Of a DNA stretch of 8,361 bases, positions 6,648 through 8,361 are shown piece by piece. The position numbers were made by a program, and so were the translations under genes. This DNA comes from Bacteroidota bacterium (GTDB lineage: Bacteria > Bacteroidota > Bacteroidia > Bacteroidales > Prolixibacteraceae): the NCBI GenBank assembly GCA_030632865.1, contig DAOVTY010000134.1, positions 1-8,361 of the forward strand, written 5' to 3'. The notes under the pieces are model-generated. The model was not told the origin of the DNA and made no database searches. It was given only the letters and a program-made list of their open reading frames with translations. Position 1 is the stretch's first letter. Every line of letters begins with the position of its first letter.

Positions 6648-7088
6648 ATGGATCAGCATATTAAAAAACGTCACAACAAAACGCTTTTGTTGTATCATTT
6701 GGTTTTTCCGGTGAAATATAGAAAGACGATAATTGAAGTTCATATAAGTAATTTTATCAAGGATATATGTATAGCAATAAATGATAGATATGAGATACAA
6801 TTTGTTGAGATTGTTACCGATGAGGATCATGTTCACTTTTTGGTACAGAGCGTACCAACTATGACTGTAGAAGGAATAGTCCGAACCATTAAGAGTCTAA
6901 CAGCAAGAATGGTTTTTCAATCTTTTCCGTCAATTAAGAAGGAACTCTGGGGCGGAAGCTTTTTGACAAGTGGATACTATGCTAATACTGTTGGTCAATA
7001 TGGGAATCTTGATGTAATAAAAAATTATATTGAGAATCAAGGTAAAGAATATAAACAAATATATACTGAGCAACTCAGATTGTGGTAA
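6648..7088 (+). CDS. tnpA: IS200/IS605-family transposase TnpA (HUH/Y1)
   Basis: This 146-residue protein is a single-strand DNA transposase that cuts and joins IS ends through a 5'-phosphotyrosine intermediate, working as a dimer. The HUH metal site is HVH (H61, H63) in DEDHVHFLVQ. The catalytic tyrosine is in the C-terminal helix, in IKNYIENQG: Y127, with Q131 four residues on as the third metal ligand, the same spacing as in IS608 TnpA. Other family marks are VFPVKYRK (19-26) near the N-terminus and LWGGSFLTSGYYANTVG (100-116) ahead of the tyrosine helix. The length is normal for TnpA (about 130-155) and shorter than typical REP-associated transposases. With all active-site residues and no frameshift it looks active. 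The ATG at 6648 is preceded by an in-frame TAA at 6618-6620 with no other ATG between. No Shine-Dalgarno sequence is visible. Confidence 0.92.
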   Translation: MDQHIKKRHNKTLLLYHLVFPVKYRKTIIEVHISNFIKDICIAINDRYEIQFVEIVTDEDHVHFLVQSVPTMTVEGIVRTIKSLTARMVFQSFPSIKKELWGGSFLTSGYYANTVGQYGNLDVIKNYIENQGKEYKQIYTEQLRLW

Positions 7089-7097
7089 TTATCGATA

Positions 7098-7117
7098 CCT
7101 CGGGGCTTGCCCCGGGG
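7098..7117 (+). repeat. IS right-end subterminal hairpin
   Basis: CCTCGGGGC (7098-7106) pairs with GCCCCGGGG (7109-7117) with a single T-G wobble, around TT. It starts 10 nt after the tnpA stop codon. It is the most GC-rich stem in the window and shares the GGCTTGCC core with the left hairpin, so it is probably the right-end TnpA recognition structure. It may also end tnpA transcription, though it lacks an immediate long T run. Confidence 0.7.
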
Positions 7118-7123
7118 TTATTC

Positions 7124-7156
7124 ATTGAACTTTTTATTATAAAAAACTATATTGCA
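7124..7156 (+). promoter_or_regulatory. Putative araB promoter/operator at the IS right border
   Basis: ATTG (7124-7127) could serve as a -33 element, with TATATTGC (7148-7155) as a degenerate -7 element 20 nt later; transcription would then begin about 17 nt before the ATG. The block ATAAAAAAC plus TATATTGCA (7139-7156) resembles the one upstream of the ROK gene (5195-5216). The possible -33 falls on the estimated IS border, so the IS may supply part of this promoter. Neither box matches consensus well. Confidence 0.28.
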
Positions 7157-7176
7157 TCTAAAAATCAAATCAGTAA

Positions 7177-8361
7177 ATGAGTACAAAATACACCATTGGA
7201 TTAGATTACGGTTCAGACTCTGTGCGTTCGTTAATTGTAAATGTAGAAACTGGAGAAGAGGTGGCAAGTGTAGCTTATAATTACCCTCGTTGGAAAAAGG
7301 GAATGTATTGCGATTCTCCAAATAACCAGTTTCGTCAACATCCAAAAGATTATCTCGAAGGACTTGAATTTACTATTGTTGAGGCATTGAAACAGGTTTC
7401 CGCTGAAGTTGCCGAAAATGTGGTTGGTATCACAGTAGATACAACCGGTTCAACTCCAATTGCAGTTGACGAAAAAGGAACACCGTTATCTTTAACAGCA
7501 GGTTTCGAAGAAAATCCCAATGCCATGTTTGTATTGTGGAAAGACCACACAGGTGTAAAAGAGGCTGACGAAATCAACGATCTTTCAAAAAAATGGGAGG
7601 TAGATTATACTAAATTCGAAGGTGGAATATATTCATCAGAGTGGTTTTGGGCGAAAGTGTTACATGTTATTCGCGAAGATGCCGGAGTGTTTCGTGCTGC
7701 TTATTCTTGGGTTGAACATTGCGATTGGATTCCGGGGCTTTTAACCGGAAATACAAACCCGAAAACCCTGAAACGAAGCAGGTGTGCAGCAGGGCACAAA
7801 GCAATGTGGCACCAATCTTTTGGAGGTTTACCGTCGGAAGAGTTTCTTGTGGAACTTGACCCGTTATTGAGTGGATTGCACAATAGATTATTTAAAGAAA
7901 CTTATACCTGCGATATTGCCGCCGGAAATTTATCTTCTGATTGGGCAGAAAAACTAGGTCTTTCGACTGACGTGGTAGTTGGTGTTGGTGCTTTTGATGC
8001 TCATCTTGGAGCAGTTGGAGCAGAAATTGAACCTTATTTTGTTTCAAAAGTAATGGGAACATCTACTTGCGATATGTTGATTGCGCCAATGGAAGAGGTT
8101 GGAAATAAATTGGTAAATGGAATTTGTGGCCAGGTTGATGGTTCTATCGTTCCGGGAATGATGGGATTAGAAGCCGGGCAGTCGGCATTTGGAGATATTT
8201 ATGCGTGGTTTAAAAAAATATTGGAGTGGCCTCTTATAAATATTTTGGCTGAAAGTGAATTGATTGATGAAGCAACCAAACAGAAGTTAATGGAAGAAAC
8301 ATCGGATAAAATAATTGCAAAACTGAGCGAGGCGGCTGCTAAAATTCCAATTGCTGAAAGT
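7177..8361 (+). CDS. araB: Ribulokinase, AraB-type FGGY kinase (3' end outside window)
   Basis: The frame is open from ATG 7177 to the last base of the window (395 codons, no stop); AraB proteins are usually about 530-570 residues, so the last quarter or so is missing. The enzyme phosphorylates L-ribulose to L-ribulose 5-phosphate with ATP in L-arabinose breakdown, in the cytoplasm. The N-terminal nucleotide fold begins TIGLDYGSDSVRSLIV (6-21), the ribulokinase form of the FGGY phosphate loop. VDTTGSTP (87-94), LWKDHT (120-125, W121), GHKAMW (206-211, K208), VGAFDAHLG (270-278, catalytic base D274) and MMGLEAGQSAFGD (328-340, E332) fit the substrate-binding and catalytic residues reported for bacterial AraB (Trp, Lys208, Asp274, Glu). 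An in-frame TAA directly precedes the ATG, fixing the start. It lies just downstream of the IS and in the same orientation as the ROK regulator gene. Isomerase and epimerase genes would be expected further right, but are not visible. Confidence 0.93.
   Translation, partial: MSTKYTIGLDYGSDSVRSLIVNVETGEEVASVAYNYPRWKKGMYCDSPNNQFRQHPKDYLEGLEFTIVEALKQVSAEVAENVVGITVDTTGSTPIAVDEKGTPLSLTAGFEENPNAMFVLWKDHTGVKEADEINDLSKKWEVDYTKFEGGIYSSEWFWAKVLHVIREDAGVFRAAYSWVEHCDWIPGLLTGNTNPKTLKRSRCAAGHKAMWHQSFGGLPSEEFLVELDPLLSGLHNRLFKETYTCDIAAGNLSSDWAEKLGLSTDVVVGVGAFDAHLGAVGAEIEPYFVSKVMGTSTCDMLIAPMEEVGNKLVNGICGQVDGSIVPGMMGLEAGQSAFGDIYAWFKKILEWPLINILAESELIDEATKQKLMEETSDKIIAKLSEAAAKIPIAES

Larger units (their letters stand above)
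6552..7129 (+). mobile_element. IS200-type (IS200/IS605 family) insertion sequence, tnpA only
   Basis: A compact element of about 0.58 kb: a single Y1 transposase gene bracketed by subterminal hairpins (6566-6581 and 7098-7117) sharing the core GGCTTGCC. Elements of this family have no terminal inverted repeats and make no target duplication. They end near short cleavage motifs next to the hairpins. ATTGAA is present outside both hairpins (6552-6557 and 7124-7129), and I use these as approximate borders, which could be wrong by 5-20 nt. No tnpB/IscB-like gene is present, so it is the IS200 organisation. It sits between a ROK regulator and ribulokinase gene and appears intact: full-length transposase and both hairpins. 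An alternative is a domesticated single-copy REP-type transposase, but the short 146-residue protein favours IS200. Confidence 0.75.

Noticed and set aside
6615..6836. Minus-strand 73-codon frame over the tnpA start
   Set aside because: It is antisense to an intact transposase and its low-complexity sequence has no recognisable motif.
6566..7117. REP/BIME-type repeat unit or CRISPR-like array
   Set aside because: There are only two hairpins, one at each end of a single tnpA, with no spacer array; this fits the ends of an IS200-type element better.
7118..7883. Three minus-strand frames opposite the right-hand part
   Set aside because: All lie opposite the continuous ribulokinase frame, which has catalytic motifs throughout.

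Overview
The window looks like a chromosomal segment from a member of the Bacteroidota. The evidence is AT-rich DNA, long AT-rich intergenic gaps, no recognisable Shine-Dalgarno sequences, Bacteroidota-like proteins (PepSY-associated membrane protein, fused ADP-forming acyl-CoA synthetase, ROK regulator beside an AraB-type ribulokinase) and degenerate TAnnTTTG-like promoter elements. A fermentative or facultative marine-type lineage such as Marinilabiliales/Prolixibacteraceae would fit, but that is an impression and not shown by the sequence.

Layout, left to right. (1) The C-terminal part of a PepSY-associated transmembrane protein enters from the left edge and ends at 905. (2) Facing it on the minus strand is a probable two-gene unit: a fused acetate/acyl-CoA ligase (ADP-forming; 3769 to 1712), followed 45 nt downstream by a class I SAM-dependent methyltransferase (1666 to 929). 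(3) Divergent from the ligase gene, across a 153-nt spacer with a perfect 16-bp palindrome, lies a gene for a secreted, probably outer-membrane beta-barrel protein of no family I recognise (3923-4900). (4) After a 341-nt AT-rich non-coding stretch with several repeats comes a ROK-family transcriptional regulator (5242-6468). (5) Downstream is a small, apparently intact IS200-type element (about 6552-7129): a 146-aa HUH/Y1 transposase bracketed by two hairpins with the same CTTG apex, plus two further hairpins packed between the left end and the transposase start. (6) The right part is the 5' 395 codons of an AraB-type ribulokinase (7177 to beyond 8361). It is open to the window edge and has its recognisable substrate and catalytic residues.

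How the parts fit: the ROK regulator and the ribulokinase are co-oriented, and without the IS they would be separated by only about 130-140 nt. This suggests a pentose (arabinose/ribulose) utilisation locus whose regulator is a ROK protein and which has been split by an IS200-type insertion. A similar A-rich block followed by TAnnTTGCA lies about 30 nt upstream of both start codons and may be a shared promoter or operator. I see no tRNA, rRNA, CRISPR array, or convincing new defence or mobile system. The points most worth checking are the IS between regulator and kinase, the stacked hairpins ahead of the transposase, and the repeated upstream element.
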